Of a stretch of 64,000 nt of DNA, positions 22,332 to 34,608 are shown piece by piece (position 1 is the first letter of the stretch; every line of letters begins with the position of its first letter). Origin of the DNA: Ambrosia x helenae. Taxonomy: Eukaryota > Streptophyta > Magnoliopsida > Asterales > Asteraceae. The notes under the pieces are model-generated. The model was not told the origin of the DNA. It did no database searches and saw only the letters and a program-made list of their open reading frames with translations. The DNA is taken from NCBI GenBank assembly GCA_030844895.1, contig CM061228.1:34224626-34288625 (forward strand), in the 5' to 3' direction. The position numbers and the translations under genes were made by a program.

Positions 22332-23016
22332 TGCATTCGTCATGTTTTGAAAGAAAAAAATTAAGTAGTTGCCTAATATCCAAAATAAAAGTTTCAAAAT
22401 CTTTGAAAGTTGACCTGAGGTTAAGAAGTTGAGTATTTAAATGAGAAAGGTTTTGCGGATGTGTAATTGGTGAGGGCAGAGGTATCAATGAAGCAGTCTA
22501 CCCTACTTTATAAAGATTTCTGACTGAACTTTATTAGAGTATGCAACAAGAATTCAAATACCCAAGAGTGTAAGAGTACACAGGGTTGGATTTTTCTGTG
22601 TGGGTGGTCAAACGAAAGATTCTAGGAAGACGAATACAAGCTCGTGTAAGAACGTTCCTATCGAAAATGCTAGCTATTAGCCCACTGTTCTAATGAAGAG
22701 ATAAGTATAAAGTAAAGGATAGGTTCTTGGTCAGACTCCTAGTCCGCTCCCGCAGTATCGTTTATGCTTATATATAGGGTGTACCGCAACTGACCCACCA
22801 CACTCCCGATACTTTGGATTCGTACTAATTGTCTACCAATAGCCTAAGTAGGATCACACACCACCCTCATGTACCTGTAAGCCCATGATTGCGTTCCGGA
22901 CCGTAATCATCGATTTACCTTACACTAGGGTGTTATGCTTTTCCATAACCCTAACATGAAATAAATGTGTGCAACCAATATGTAATAGCCACTGTACTGA
23001 AATAATGTTTAATCAT

Positions 23017-23132
23017 GACATGGTTAGAGGTCCTTCCCTTTCGGGTTTTCCCTTTAACCGTAATGAGAATAACATGTAAGTATAAGACATGGTTAGAGGT
23101 TCTTCCCTTTCGGGTTCACCCTTAACCGGTAA
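23017..23132. repeat. Duplicated 45-bp block, 69 bp apart
   Basis: Two copies of GACATGGTTAGAGGT-CTTCCCTTTCGGGTT, each closing with a TTAACC that can pair with the opening GGTTA. They are diverged tandem copies inside the retroelement interior. Confidence 0.7.
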
Positions 23133-24316
23133 CTTTTGTTCACATCGTTGACTCTAAACACTCATATTGATAGACCCTGAGGTTTACACCGTTCCCCTCG
23201 GATTGAAGAAATACTCTAATCCGAGACGTACGTGGGCACCGGCTTAGATCTCATACGAGTTATCAACTTGTATGTTCGTTGGCCTTGATGATGAACAAAA
23301 TAGTGTAAAGTATAACAGGGTTTTGCTCAAAACAGGAAAGAAAATATGCATACCAAATATGCGTTCAAGTAAGTATATAAGTATAGCATAAAATTTCGAC
23401 TGAAAGAATAGTATAACATAGATCGAGTAAATCGCACAATTTGAACAAAATGAACGTAAACGAGTTAATTTAATGCTCAAAAACCAGTGTTGCAAGAGTA
23501 ACTACTAATAATTAGTGCGAGTATAATAAGATAAATTTTCATTAATCAAAACGTAGTTTGCTCAATCTTTGTGATATAGTTGAAAGAAAAGTAGTAATGC
23601 ACGAGGATAACTTTTTAGGAATCGAAGTGTGCTTTAGATTTAAAACAGGTTTATTTGAAAAATCTTCGTAAATACACATTTTCATGTGTTTACGAGATAT
23701 TAAGTTTGAAAAGTGTTATAAGGCTTATTATTAGTTGCAAGTTTCTTCCGAAAACATATATTGGATACGTCATATGAAAACAAAAGGGTTTACATTTGAC
23801 TTGTAAAATATGCAATACAAGTTTATAAAATGCAAAATGAAACCATTTTATGAAGTATGTGTAAATCTAATGTGTTTTAAAAGACCAAGATTTAAAATGA
23901 GGTGAAGGTTGTGAATGATCCCAGATGCCTTGACGAATTTTAAAAAAAAATAGAATTTTCTGTATTTAAACATTTCTTTAACTTGTGGGTTGAAAAGTCA
24001 AAAAAAAATTTACTTGTTATGAAATGTTGAGAAAATCTAAGTGTTACCCGTTTGGACTGGGTAAACTTGAAACCTTTTAATTGTCAACGTTTTACGAAAT
24101 TTATACATTGAAAGATCGTTTGTTTATAAAGATCGTTAAGGCATCTCTTTGGGCTCATAACGTGCTATTTGTTTCTGTACACGTGGTGTATGCAGGGTGT
24201 GTATTAATCTAGTGAATATGCTTCCCTAAACTGGGTGTAAATTAGTATTGTGTAAATGAGGATATTAGTGAATTTCAAAACTTTAGCGAGATTAAAAACG
24301 AGATGTAGAAATAGAT

Positions 24317-24562
24317 CCCTGAGATGTGGAATTCACTCCTAACTCAAAGATGTTATTTCAAAATTGAAAATTATTGTGGAATGAAACCAATCACTAAGTT
24401 AAGGATATCACTCCCAGCTTAGTGGTTAAATTTCTTTCTGAAGGAAATACTCTTTGAGGTGTGGATGTCAATCCTATCTCAAAGTTATATTCCTAAGATA
24501 AATAACATATAGAGGAGTGAAACTAATCACCAAGGTATGGATGTCACTCCTAACTTGGTGAT
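24317..24562. repeat. Four stem-loops with a constant 19-nt loop
   Basis: Arms 24317-24323/24343-24349, 24392-24398/24418-24424, 24452-24458/24478-24484 and 24526-24534/24554-24562. Every loop is 19 nt and resembles GTGTGGATGTCACTCCTAA. The stems differ: CACTAAG, CTTTGAG and ATCACCAAG, each with its own perfect complement; the first (CCCTGAG) pairs at five of seven. Confidence 0.85.
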
Positions 24563-24759
24563 ATCGTTTCGTTTGTAAAATACGAGTGTCTTCTTTTCTA
24601 AGCAAAATACCGAAGGAATAACAAGAAAAAATAATAGCGAAAATATCTTGAAAGAAAATATAAAGATAAGAAGAATCTACACGAGACGACTCGTGAAAGT
24701 AAACTTAGTTATAGACTAGGCTAAAAGGCATTCTAATAACCTAATTCCCTATAACCATG

Positions 24760-24771
24760 GCTCTGATACCA
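24760..24771 (-). other. Primer-binding site for initiator tRNA-Met
   Basis: The minus strand reads TGGTATCAGAGC, extended by CATGG, 3 bp from the 5' LTR edge at 24775. Confidence 0.9.
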
Positions 24772-24774
24772 ATC

Positions 24775-27112
24775 TGTAACATCCCAACCGATGGCGGAAA
24801 CATCGAGGTGTCACGTAGTGACGATTGTTCAATAGCTCATGGACTAAAAGTGTAAATTTTGATATATTGATTAAGTAGTTTATTACATTGAAATAAAAAA
24901 TACAAGATACAATTATTCTAAAGTGACAACTAAAACTGAAATACAATGAATCCAAAACTTAAGTAAAAATTCCAAATGCTTAAAAGTCATCTCATAAATA
25001 ACCTGAAACATGTACGAAAATAGTATATATCAATACAAAAATGTATTGGTGAGCATACCCTGTTTGAATACATATAGTAGAAAAAAAAGAGTTTCGCAAT
25101 TCACGTGTTTATACTGTCTACAATTTAGTGTTCAAGCTGTGTACAAATGCTACCCAAAATCAAACCTTTGTTTAATGAATCAAGAGTCACACATATATAT
25201 AGTATTCGCTCATAGTAGGCGATGAATAATCGTTCACACATAACAATAATTAAGTACTATTTATTGCTATGCTAGGCCGCAGAACGGTTAATGATTCAGG
25301 TCATAAGTACACACTATCAGTGAATCAACAAGTAAAACACATACAAGAATTGCGATTGTGAATATATGATAAACCATGATTAAGTAAGTGAAGTAATAAG
25401 CGTACATGAGTCACCCCAAAAGTGTAAAACATGAAAAAGGGGAAAGATATACTCACATTCGACAATTAGTAACTTGACTAAGTGAGCGAGCGTAAGCGAG
25501 CAAATCCAAAAGTTCAACCTAAAGTTTAAAGGGTTCCCAAAATAAGTATTTAAACTTAAAAGTGTCTAGGGTTTCTATTCTAAGGCACTTAGGATGTTAG
25601 GTCTATATTTGGGTTTTTAAGTTTATCGAACATCGCGAAAATTTATGATTTTTTTTACTATCATGTGTTATAAAAGAAAATAATATAAGTTGGTATTTTT
25701 TTTTTCTAACACATGCATTTTTCTAAGGTTAATAATATTAAGTTTAATTCAGAAAAATATTTGAAATAATATCTAAGAAATCTTTTATTATCTTTATATC
25801 ACTAATAATTACACAAAATCATAACTAAACCAAATTCACTTTGAAAAATAAAAGTTTTTATGAAACATCAACCTACTGACTTAGAATTTCCCAACATAAT
25901 TTTTATAAAATTTTTGAGGTTAAAAATAGTTTGTTTATAAATTTTATTTGATTAAAGCTTATAAAAACAAATAAATAAAAAAAATAAAAAAAATATGATA
26001 ACATGTGAAAACATGTCAAAACTGAGGAAAATGGTTATGAAAGTTATTCTAATATAATGGAAAATATTTCCACAAATTTTCATGACCAAACGCATTATCA
26101 TTGATTTAATATGAATTTAATATGATTAAAACATATAAAAATCACTAAGAATATTATATAACGCATAAAATGCCAAAACTAAGTTCTAAAATTCCTAATC
26201 GGCCAAATGAATCACCATGTCATATTTCATAATTTTTAGGTCAACAATAACCGAGTTATGAATTTTTAAGTTCAAAAGATTTTAAATAAAAAAAATCCCA
26301 AATACTCCTAAGAACACCCTAACCTTAGAAATTCAATTGAAGCCCTTAAAGCCTATGATCAACCAAATAGACAGGGGGCTTTTGATCTACAAATGAAAAC
26401 TAAGAGTATTGCAAAAAGGAATTGGAAAAACTTACAATGTGGTTAGTCCAATTAAGAAGAAAAGAAAACTAAATAATAGAATAATAAGCTTCCAAATTCG
26501 TCAGAAAACAAGATGATAATTGGGGCTTCAAGTGAAGAAATGATAGAACACATGAGAGCATTGTGTGTAATTGGAGTATAATTGAATGGTTTGTGGTGGA
26601 ATTGATAATGTGTAAAAAAATGAAGTTTTTATACTAATTTTGAAGTAATTCTTGTCATATTTAATATTAATTATATACAAATGGTAGGAAAATGAATGGA
26701 CAAAGTAAATAGCATCATAAAGTCAAGACTTGAAGTGATTGGGAGTTGAAAATAATGAAATTTAATATGATGATGAATGGAAATTTAATTAAATTTAGTG
26801 AAACCATTAAAAGACTCTTTAGTAGAGTTCTTTATGTTATTTGATTAGAGTTTTATGACTCAAATTAAGTTACACTCTTCAACTACTAATTGTTCTTGTA
26901 AAAAAGTTAGGCTTTGTGCCTCATTTGATATACAAGAAACATACGTGCTCGGGTGTAGATGTGAGTATAAAACGTGAATACTTAAAATTATAATTTTTAT
27001 TAAATTGCGACTTTTGATCCTTTTAGACTACGAGAGTTAAAATGAAAATTTGAAAATAGCCGAGGAACCAATTGTGTATATTTATGAAAAGTGTAGGGTG
27101 TAGGTTGTCACA
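24775..27112 (-). mobile_element. 5' LTR of the young non-coding retrotransposon
   Basis: 2338 bp, same sequence as 19881-22218 by eye. A candidate leader intron lies at 25003-25456. The primer-binding site on its low-coordinate side marks it as the 5' LTR. Confidence 0.9.
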
Positions 27113-27117
27113 GCACC

Positions 27118-27616
27118 AAAACCTGAGATCGGACTTGGCAGAACTGAAACGGATCTGACTCGAGATCAAACAACTGAGACCCAAAGACCCGGGTCTGAGC
27201 CCGAGACCAAAACACACCCACAAACTTTCCAACACAGCCGACCTTGGCCACCATCCACCATACCCGACCCCCTGTAACTAACTTGAACTGTTGGAACCAC
27301 CACAGCCCAACCGCCTCTCACTAGCACAACTACACAGCCACCACCATCGATCTCCTTCAGCCATAGCCCCACCGAACGTGACCACCATCACCACAGAACC
27401 ATCGGACCTACATCGGCCACCATAGCCCTTTTCCAGCTCGTTTTTAAGGCTGAGCAGTGGCACCGCCACCACCCAAGCTTGGTGGTGGCTAGCCGTCGTT
27501 GTAATAGGGACGAGGAAGAGGGAGATCAGGAAAGATAGTGCAGAGATGGAGGGACTTGTGAGGGAGAGTTAGGGTTTTGAGAGAGAGAGAGAGAGAGAGT
27601 ATAGTTATAATAAGAC
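27118..27616. other. MULE interior, possible captured sequence
   Basis: GC-richer DNA with CCACCA repeats and a (GA)n tract at about 27579-27599. Overlapping short frames on the minus strand are Val/Gly-rich and show no known domain. I do not call a gene. Confidence 0.5.
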
Positions 27617-27842
27617 ATATAAAAATGGTTAATAATATAAAATGCCACATCAGATTAAGTTGTACACGTCATCGTGCCTAGTTAGATGTCACGTCAGCAC
27701 AAACTAACCCAGTTAGTCCTAAGTTAAAAAAGGTTTACCACAGGTCAAATGTTTGAAAGTTGGGATTATTATTGAGAATTTTTAAAGTATGGATTATTAT
27801 CGGTCAATGGTGAAAACTCTGGATTATTAAAATTCAATACCC
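27617..27842 (-). repeat. Right terminal inverted repeat of the MULE
   Basis: Reverse complement of the left repeat with scattered substitutions; ends in ...AATACCC. Confidence 0.75.
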
Positions 27843-28014
27843 TGTAAGTTTTGATGATACATTTTTTATGTTGGATTTTAAGAAATTTGATGTTTGAATT
27901 GGTCAACAAGATAATGAGTATAGTTTGTTAAAGGAAGATATTTAATTTAAATATCCAAAAAATGTAATATAAACATTATGTAGATTGGTTTGTAAAGGCT
28001 ATCTTCTAAAAAGG

Positions 28015-28017
<3 letters not shown>

Positions 28018-28050
<33 letters not shown>

Positions 28051-28575
28051 TGAACTTCATTAAAACAAGCAAACGGAAGACGAGGACCGAAGCACACAAA
28101 CTACAACATATACAAAGGAAACAACGATCAATCTTTTCAAACCAAATTCTTAAACTTGGATCTAGTTCTAAGCCAAAGAAACGCCAACGCTTTAACTTTG
28201 GCCACTAAATCTATAACTATCACTTCTTTCCCTTTCAAAACTTTATCATTCCGCGCACTCCATATCACCCACATGGCTACTATGATAATCCCTTGAACAA
28301 TATTCGAGGCTTCTTTATTCGACCCCCATGATCCATATGTATCAAATCGTCTACATTAAAGGCAAAAATTGGACCTATATTACACCACGACCCAATAGCC
28401 GACCAAACCCCAAAAGCAACGCCACACCTGGTAAAAATATGCATAACAGATTCTTCATCAACATCACATAAAACACAAGTATCGTCTGGGATATGAACAT
28501 GTCTCTTACAAAGAGCGGTCTTTGTCGGAATCCGACCCATTTCAAGACGCCAAATAAAAATCTTCACCTTGAGGA
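28018..28575 (-). pseudogene. 5'-truncated LINE with RT zinc-binding domain
   Basis: A tract of about 28 T at 28020-28047 is the poly(A) tail of a minus-strand LINE. Upstream in its sense the frame 28567-28280 encodes an IWRLEMGRIPT motif, CVLC, then H...C, the zinc-binding region of plant LINE reverse transcriptases. It is related to, but clearly different from, the copy at 8143-8840. Only the 3' end is present. Confidence 0.75.
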
Positions 28576-28654
28576 CTTGATTTCAAAACTATTATAAAAA
28601 ATATCTTAAAATTAATATTTAAAACTTATTTAGCCACTTAACCAGGCTGTTTGT

Positions 28655-29010
28655 TCTAGGGCTGACATAACAGGTTACACGAACGTGTTAAGACACGAAC
28701 ACGAAACCTGTAAACACGAACACAAACCTGTGCATAACAGGTTAACACGATAAGGAACACCAAGTAAAACTGGTTAACACGACAAGATACGACAAGACAC
28801 GATAAGACACGACAAGACATGATAAAAAAACACGATAAGACCTGTTAAGTCACGAACACGATAAGACACGAACACGAAACATGTAAACACGAACACGACA
28901 CGAAAATAAACAGGTCTTAACGTGTCGACCTGTTATAGACACGGAACTTGTTAAGACAAAACTCGAAACCTGTTAAGGCCAAACATGAAACCTGTTAAAA
29001 TCGTGTAGAT
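28655..29010. repeat. ACACGA/CCTGTTAA word-rich simple repeat
   Basis: Irregular repeats of ACACGAACACGA, CACGATAAGACACGACAAG and ACCTGTTAA fill this stretch. Such ACACGA-rich DNA is common in plant genomes. No reading frame is meaningful here. Confidence 0.7.
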
Positions 29011-29296
29011 TCGTGTCAGGTTATCGTATTCGTGTCTAAATTACGAGCCTTAGTCGGTTCACTCGGTTCAATCATCACTTGCCATAACTCAGGTAGTACA
29101 ACCAATGATCAGTCAACCCATTCAAAAAACTTCTGACAAGTTCGGTATTAACATCGGCTAAAATTGTTCTATCTATTGAATATACCTATTGAACGACTTA
29201 AAATACAACACTTTATTGAAAATGTAGAATATAAATATACAACATTTTTAATCTACGAGAAATATTTTTTAAATTTCGCTTAAGTTATCTATATTA

Positions 29297-30011
29297 TCTC
29301 TACTACCTTATTAAGGAGGAGAGATAGGTAAGAAGGTAATTTTACACCATTTTTAAGATGGGAGTTGAAGAGTCCCTTCACAAATTTTCAATATTTGGTC
29401 ATTTTGTTCCCTTTATGCCCTTGTGTACAACCTATAATGCTTATTGTATATATGTATAATGCATACTTCATATCCATTTCAACATGTAACCCTTATTCAT
29501 AACACCTAATTAAACTCTAATTCAATTTCAATAAAACCCAAGCTTTTCATTGAATCCTTCTACACATCTATTTAATAATAACAAGCAATGCTTGTGATGG
29601 TTCTATTAGGCTTCAATTTCAATAAAACCCAAGCTTTTCATTAAATCGTTCTACACATCTATTTAATAATAACAAGCAATGCTTGTGATGGTTCTATTAG
29701 GCTTTGTTGGAGCTTATAAACATTGTAGTAATTGGACATTTTTGTCTTTTTTTTTGTTTGTTGAATTGTATAACTCTTTAAAGCATGATGTCTAACCTCA
29801 TATAATATATGTATTTGTTGCCAATAATTCTATCTCCTTCTCTTAGTATATTACAACTTACTAAAAGAAAACTTAATATCCTGATTTATGTATCAAATAC
29901 TTTTAATTTAAAATTACCATTTTGGTAAAAACATTAATTTTTAACTTGGGTTACCTTTATGTACTTAGTCACGTTAAAAAACCGCCGCAACACCGCGGGG
30001 TAATTTACTAT
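29297..30011 (+). mobile_element. Short Helitron or Helitron 5' part
   Basis: It starts A/TCTCTACTACCTTATTAAGG, close to the 5' end of the Helitron at 7735-9794. A GC hairpin near 29992-30000 followed by CTAT at 30008-30011 resembles a decayed Helitron 3' end. A second Helitron-like start follows at once. It may instead be the left part of one element running to 31899. Confidence 0.55.
29521..29702. repeat. 91-bp tandem duplication
   Basis: Units 29521-29611 and 29612-29702 differ at about two positions, so the duplication is recent. Each begins TTCAATTTCAATAAAACCC. Confidence 0.9.
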
Positions 30012-31899
30012 ATTATATTATATAATGCATCCTAGATGGGCATCAAGGTAATTTCACTACCATTTTAAGATGGCATCTCAAAAGTCACAAGTGTAATCCC
30101 CAATTTTTATCCCCTTTCTTCCACTAATACCCTTATGTACTACCTTTGATGGTCATTATACAAATTTCTAATGCAAGAAGACACCTTGACAATATTATCT
30201 CCACCATTAAGCTTATCTTAATAATCAACTTTATTAGGATAGGGAGTTACATAATTGGCTCAAAAATATAACCACACTTTTCAATCATCATCTTCTTAAC
30301 ATCAGCCTAGGTGAAGGATGTCTAGCATGCCATGTCTGATTTTAGGTATATGCGATTGTTTGCATATAATTGATTTTATTTCGTACATTGATCTATGCCC
30401 ATCATCATCGAAGAAATTCATTTGGTTCCATAGGTCGTAAGTTATTTTCCCTTATGTTTATGCTTAATTTTTTTTTACGGCATTTATTTTAAATTTTTGT
30501 TTGATGGGTTTTATTGGCTAAGATTTTTAGATTGATACATGATTTAGGGCCAGTAGAATGAGGATTGCTAATATAATTATTAACTTTCCTGAGTTTGGGT
30601 GTTATTTATTTATATATTTTAAATCATTGTACAAAGATCTTAAAAACAAAATACTTGACCTGTTGTATTATTCTTTTAGATCTTCTATAATAAGAATTGT
30701 TGTTTAAAATTTTGTTGATTAGGTTATGAATTGTTCTATCTGAATCGTGTTTCTAAATATAGGCTCAAATGTTGATTGGCTAAAGTTTTAGTTTTTAACA
30801 GTTTAGTTGCAAAAGAAGGGGAATACTTTCATTGAAAGAGAGCAGTTCGCCATTGATTGTTGTTGTATAGACTTGTTTGATACCAAAGTTAAGACTGTAG
30901 TCATAATGTATTGAAAGGCCAGAGCCTCAGGCGAGGCCCGGATAATGAAATCGACTACAACATGCTGAAGGGAATGGAAAGATTTGGAACATCGAGAAGA
31001 TTCCTTAGTTTGTAATATGGTTGTTAAAGTTGGAAAAGGTTTGATATATAATGTATTAATATTTTAAAACAAAGTGTGGATGCAAGTCAGATTGAATGCA
31101 ATAGAGGATTTTAAAACAAACCATGAATCGTTTGATTAAAGACCTGTGGTTTGTTTTTCAAAGACCTGGATGGACCTAAAGAATTGGAACATTGGTTTTC
31201 CTACGTAAACCTCTTACATGGTTGGATTTTTCTTATTCACAAAATAACTACCATGTGTTTTATTTATATAAAATGAGCATATATGGATTCATGATGAAGT
31301 AGGATTTTTATTGTATAAAAAAAGATTCATGACTTTTATTTATTATTTATTTTGTAAAAAAAAAAAAAGTAGATGTGAATTTAATGGTATTTAACCATCT
31401 ATAGTGAATATTGAATAGCATCAAAGTTATAAGCCTTGTATATTAGTTATGCTTCTCCTACTTATATCTCTTTATGTAATTAGTTAGTAATCTTGAGATT
31501 GAAACATTCCAATATTTTATTAGGTGTTATGCGATCTGATAAAAGCATGTTCCCAGAAGTTGATAGCACTGGAAGGTAAGTGTCTACCATCTATCTTAAA
31601 GATGTTTTTGTAAGATTACTGCCCTTTTGCGATGCAAAGAAATTGCTAGGTTTTTATTCACAATTAATTAAAAGCGAGCCAGGATCCCGGCTAGCCACTC
31701 AGGTGAGGCTGTTGTGCCTGAGGTGGACACGAGGGCGCAACACAATCGTCTTTTAAAAGCCTATGCGAGGCATGTGCCTCCTTCTAGGCGCAATATGAGA
31801 CGAGGCGGTTGCCTGGGGTTCGAAGTCGGCAACTTCTGCTACTTTCCTTTTTCTTTCAAACAAAGTGCAGCCCCGCCGCAACGCGCGGGTTCCTGCTAG
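30012..31899 (+). mobile_element. Helitron with intact 3' end
   Basis: The 3' end is a GC hairpin (CCCGC...GCGGG) then TTCCTGCTAG at 31899 followed by host T. The 5' region (AAGGTAATTT...ACCATTTTAAGATGG near 30045) parallels that of the element starting at 29297. No Rep/helicase ORF is seen. Sequence rich in GAGGC/GCCTC words lies near 30920-30940 and 31690-31830. Confidence 0.65.
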
Positions 31900-32100
31900 T
31901 TTCAATAACATACGCTTAAACATAACTAATTTCGTCTTCTTCTTATTTATTATGTGCACTTTGTTTTATTCCAACTTCATGCACCATAATTTTAGTTGTT
32001 TGCCGTATTCCTTATTTTATAAATTCTTTATTTTATAAAAGCGTGATCAGTGATCATCCTCACGTTTTGCGAACAACAATATAAAGAAAATTATATGTAC

Positions 32101-32415
32101 TGTTAGGTATCAGTCGGCGTAGCAGAATCAAACACACAAACGGCACACACGATTATCACGCGATGAACAGAAAATAATAAACACGACATAAGAATTTTAC
32201 GTGGTTCGGTCCCAGTGGGGGACCTACGTCCACGGGCTGCAACTAGGTTATTTCATTAAGCTCAAGGCACACAGATTACAATACATGACTATGGTATATA
32301 TAGAGAACAATTAGGTTAAACAACTTAGGGACCAAGAAAACTAAACCGGGCCTGACCCATGTCTTCTAATGTCAACCTTAAAGCCTAATAAACCAAGGAC
32401 TTCACCAACCCAACA
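32101..32415 (-). mobile_element. Solo Ty1/copia-type LTR (315 bp)
   Basis: It begins TGTTAGGTAT and ends CCAACA, flanked by a perfect TGTAC duplication (32096-32100, 32416-32420). On the minus strand it has a CTATATATACC TATA box and the GTGGACGTAGG / CCGAACCACGTAAAA pair typical of plant copia LTRs. No interior remains, so the internal part was lost by LTR-LTR recombination. Confidence 0.88.
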
Positions 32416-32420
32416 TGTAC

Positions 32421-33917
32421 TTCACACGTTACGTAGTAAAAAGAAACAGCTACATATAATATAATTATATGGCAAAATAAACTAAACTATATATATGTAC
32501 TAAACGCAAATTTTAAAGTTGTATGGTTGGTGATAGTATTTTGTTAACCCTTTTAGGTAAACTGTGACGTTTGTTCTATTGTTTCTTAGGACTTTGAGTG
32601 ACTAACTTTTGTGTTGTTACTTCAAAAATAAAATAAAATAAAATAAAATAATGAAAACGTTGGTTAATCTAATGTGGGTACCATTGGATTCCTGAAATAC
32701 AAAATGCCAAATATTGCAAGCAAATTTGCTTTATTCGGTTTCTATTTTGACTCCTTCCCAATGAGACAAGTAGAATTAAACTATGTAAAACAATAAAAAA
32801 GAATGATAGGCTTGTAACACACTATACTTACAGTCTTACATATAAACACACACACATTATCTTTGGGTTTGGGTCGAAACCTTTTTTTTTTTTTTTTTTT
32901 TACTTTATTAAACATTTTATAATCTTTTTATAAAGTTTAAATTAAATATAACGGCAGCCAACTTTTAGGATAGTCTTGAGTACATGTTTTAAAAAATTGC
33001 ACAACTTCATATATATTCAAAATTCGTGTACTAGGAGTTGGCCATTTTCCCTTTACAATAATAAGTAACATATTTAATTGTTTTATACAAATTTTTTAAA
33101 ACTATATTCCTAACTTATATGAATTTGTATTTACACGGTTCGAAAATAATGTATTTATTATGTAGCGAAAATATATATGTCATTAATAATAAGAGGCCCA
33201 GGAAAATGACATAGCTGCCCACCTATTTAATTTGCTCGCTTTCCCGTTAGTAACGTCATCCTTTATTTGCTAATTTACCTTTTTTTTTTGTTTTTACTAA
33301 ATTGTCATGTAATAAATGTCATCTAACCCCAAATAAATTCTAACGTCTTTTTCAGGATTAATTGTGTATCAAGTGTTTTAAGATTCTTTTACTGTATATC
33401 TTTCTTTCGAACGGCAGATTCTTTTATATCTGAAAATCCGATTCTTATTTTGTTTTTTTAGAGTAGTGTTTTAGCGGTAAATCATGTGTTGCAAAGCGAC
33501 CGCTGCTTAGGGTCGAATCCCATAACACCATACGGGTTTTTCCTTTCAAACCCAAGCGGTTATTTTTTCAGTGGAGCGTGATATTCAAACCTGAGACCAA
33601 ACCCGGGCAGGAACCCTCCAAGGAGGTAAACCTTCTCACCTCAAACCAGCTGGGCTGGAGATCATTGGCGATTATTATTTTGTTTGTTTAATTTACTTTT
33701 CAAAGTTATTTTTACAAACTATATCTATGTGTGATAAACTATATTTAAAGAGAGATGGTTTGCAAACGGCTAACTCACACACTTACTAGACGTAATGTTT
33801 ACCATGTGAGTATTGGGACATGTCAAAAACATGGTGATTCAAGTATACTCAATAACAAGATATAGTCATAGTATACAACTATAAATAAAAAATCCACACT
33901 CCATTCGAACACTACGT
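32421..33917. other. Intergenic DNA; possible SINE remnant at 33470-33690
   Basis: AT-rich DNA with a TTTT tract at about 32883-32900 and an (AAAAT)n patch near 32625-32650. At 33470-33690 a GC-richer stretch contains GGGTCGAATCCC, close to a tRNA B-box, and may be a decayed tRNA-derived SINE. No gene is seen. Confidence 0.4.
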
Positions 33918-34608
33918 GTCATGCCCTTAAATTCTATTTGCGGAGTTGTACCGCAAGACGCGTGACTGACCATGTTGAACGACCACTATATGAGTTTGAA
34001 ATCAACGTTTCTCATTTAACATGAGTTTAAAACAATTTGAAATGTTGTCCAAGATAAGTTTTACATAAGTGAAATGTGTCAATGCGCACAACACGCGCAA
34101 TAAACTAAAATCATGAATGTTGAAATGCTTAAAATGTTTGATAAGCAATGCATGAGCCTCCCCAATCGCACCCTAGCTATGTATACCTTAGCAACATGAG
34201 AAAACATGTTAGAAAAAGTCACACAAAGGTTGGCGAGTTCATAGGTTTTGTAAGTAAATATGAGTGTTTGTAGAAAGTAAATGTTTGTAGATCCACATAT
34301 ATCAACTACCTATTCAATGCTAGATAACTATTGTTCACGCACTGATTGTGTTTGCAACCGAAGCTGGTTATTTGATGTTTGTATGCCTTTCCATCCATGT
34401 TCATCACAAAACATTGGCATGTGTGTTAGGACAATTATGCACCCTCTCGACCTCTAGTCAAGACAGGTGGGGCTTGTAAGACCCAACATATCTATTCAAA
34501 ATTTCCTAGCTATGTATACCCACATACTAACGGTTCAAGTGTGCAAGGACTTTGATTCAATATTTTCCAGCTATGTATACCCACATACTAACGGTTCGAG
34601 TGTGTAAT
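33918..34608 (-). mobile_element. Decayed LTR fragment, related to the solo LTR at 12543
   Basis: It starts TGTCATGCCCTTAAATT and continues with a GCGGAGTTGTACCGCAAG-like stretch, paralleling the first 60 bp of 12543-15158. A TGAACTCGCC block (34233-34243, minus strand) corresponds to the branch-point block of the other LTRs. A 51-bp unit containing AGCTATGTATACCCACATAC is tandemly duplicated near 34493-34608. The rest of the LTR is missing. Confidence 0.6.

Larger units (their letters stand above)
22219..24774 (-). mobile_element. Non-coding interior of the young retrotransposon
   Basis: No frame shows retroviral motifs. It holds a (TAA)n tract at 22296-22331, a duplicated block built on GACATGGTTAGAGG (starting near 23017 and 23086), and four stem-loops with a shared 19-nt loop at 24317-24562. 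Confidence 0.8.
19881..27112 (-). mobile_element. Complete non-autonomous LTR retrotransposon (7.2 kb)
   Basis: Two 2338-bp LTRs flank a 2556-bp interior. GCACC is duplicated perfectly on both sides (19876-19880 and 27113-27117). A primer-binding site lies at 24760-24771 and a purine tract (minus strand AGTAGGGGAGAC) at 22219-22230, so the element is complete in cis signals. The interior encodes no retroviral protein. It is therefore LARD-like and must be mobilised in trans, presumably by a Ty3/gypsy relative with the same signals. It inserted into the MULE. Confidence 0.9.
19493..27842. mobile_element. Non-autonomous MULE split by an LTR retrotransposon
   Basis: Inverted repeats of about 225 bp (19493-19715 and 27617-27842) begin GGGTATTG and stay similar throughout. 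Flanking 9-mers TATAAGTTT (19484-19492) and TGTAAGTTT (27843-27851) match at eight positions, the 9-bp duplication typical of Mutator-like elements. Subtracting the LTR element and its target duplication leaves about 1.1 kb with no transposase. The interior (19730-19880 and 27118-27610) is rich in CCACCA/GGTGGT and could be captured sequence, but I recognise no gene. Confidence 0.75.

Noticed and set aside
27023..27472. Host gene with Val/Gly-rich protein
   Set aside because: Overlapping frames in CCACCA-rich DNA inside the MULE, one running into the LTR; no domain or splice structure.
33470..33690. tRNA gene
   Set aside because: A B-box-like GGGTCGAATCCC is present but I cannot fold an acceptor stem or find an anticodon arm; at most a SINE remnant.
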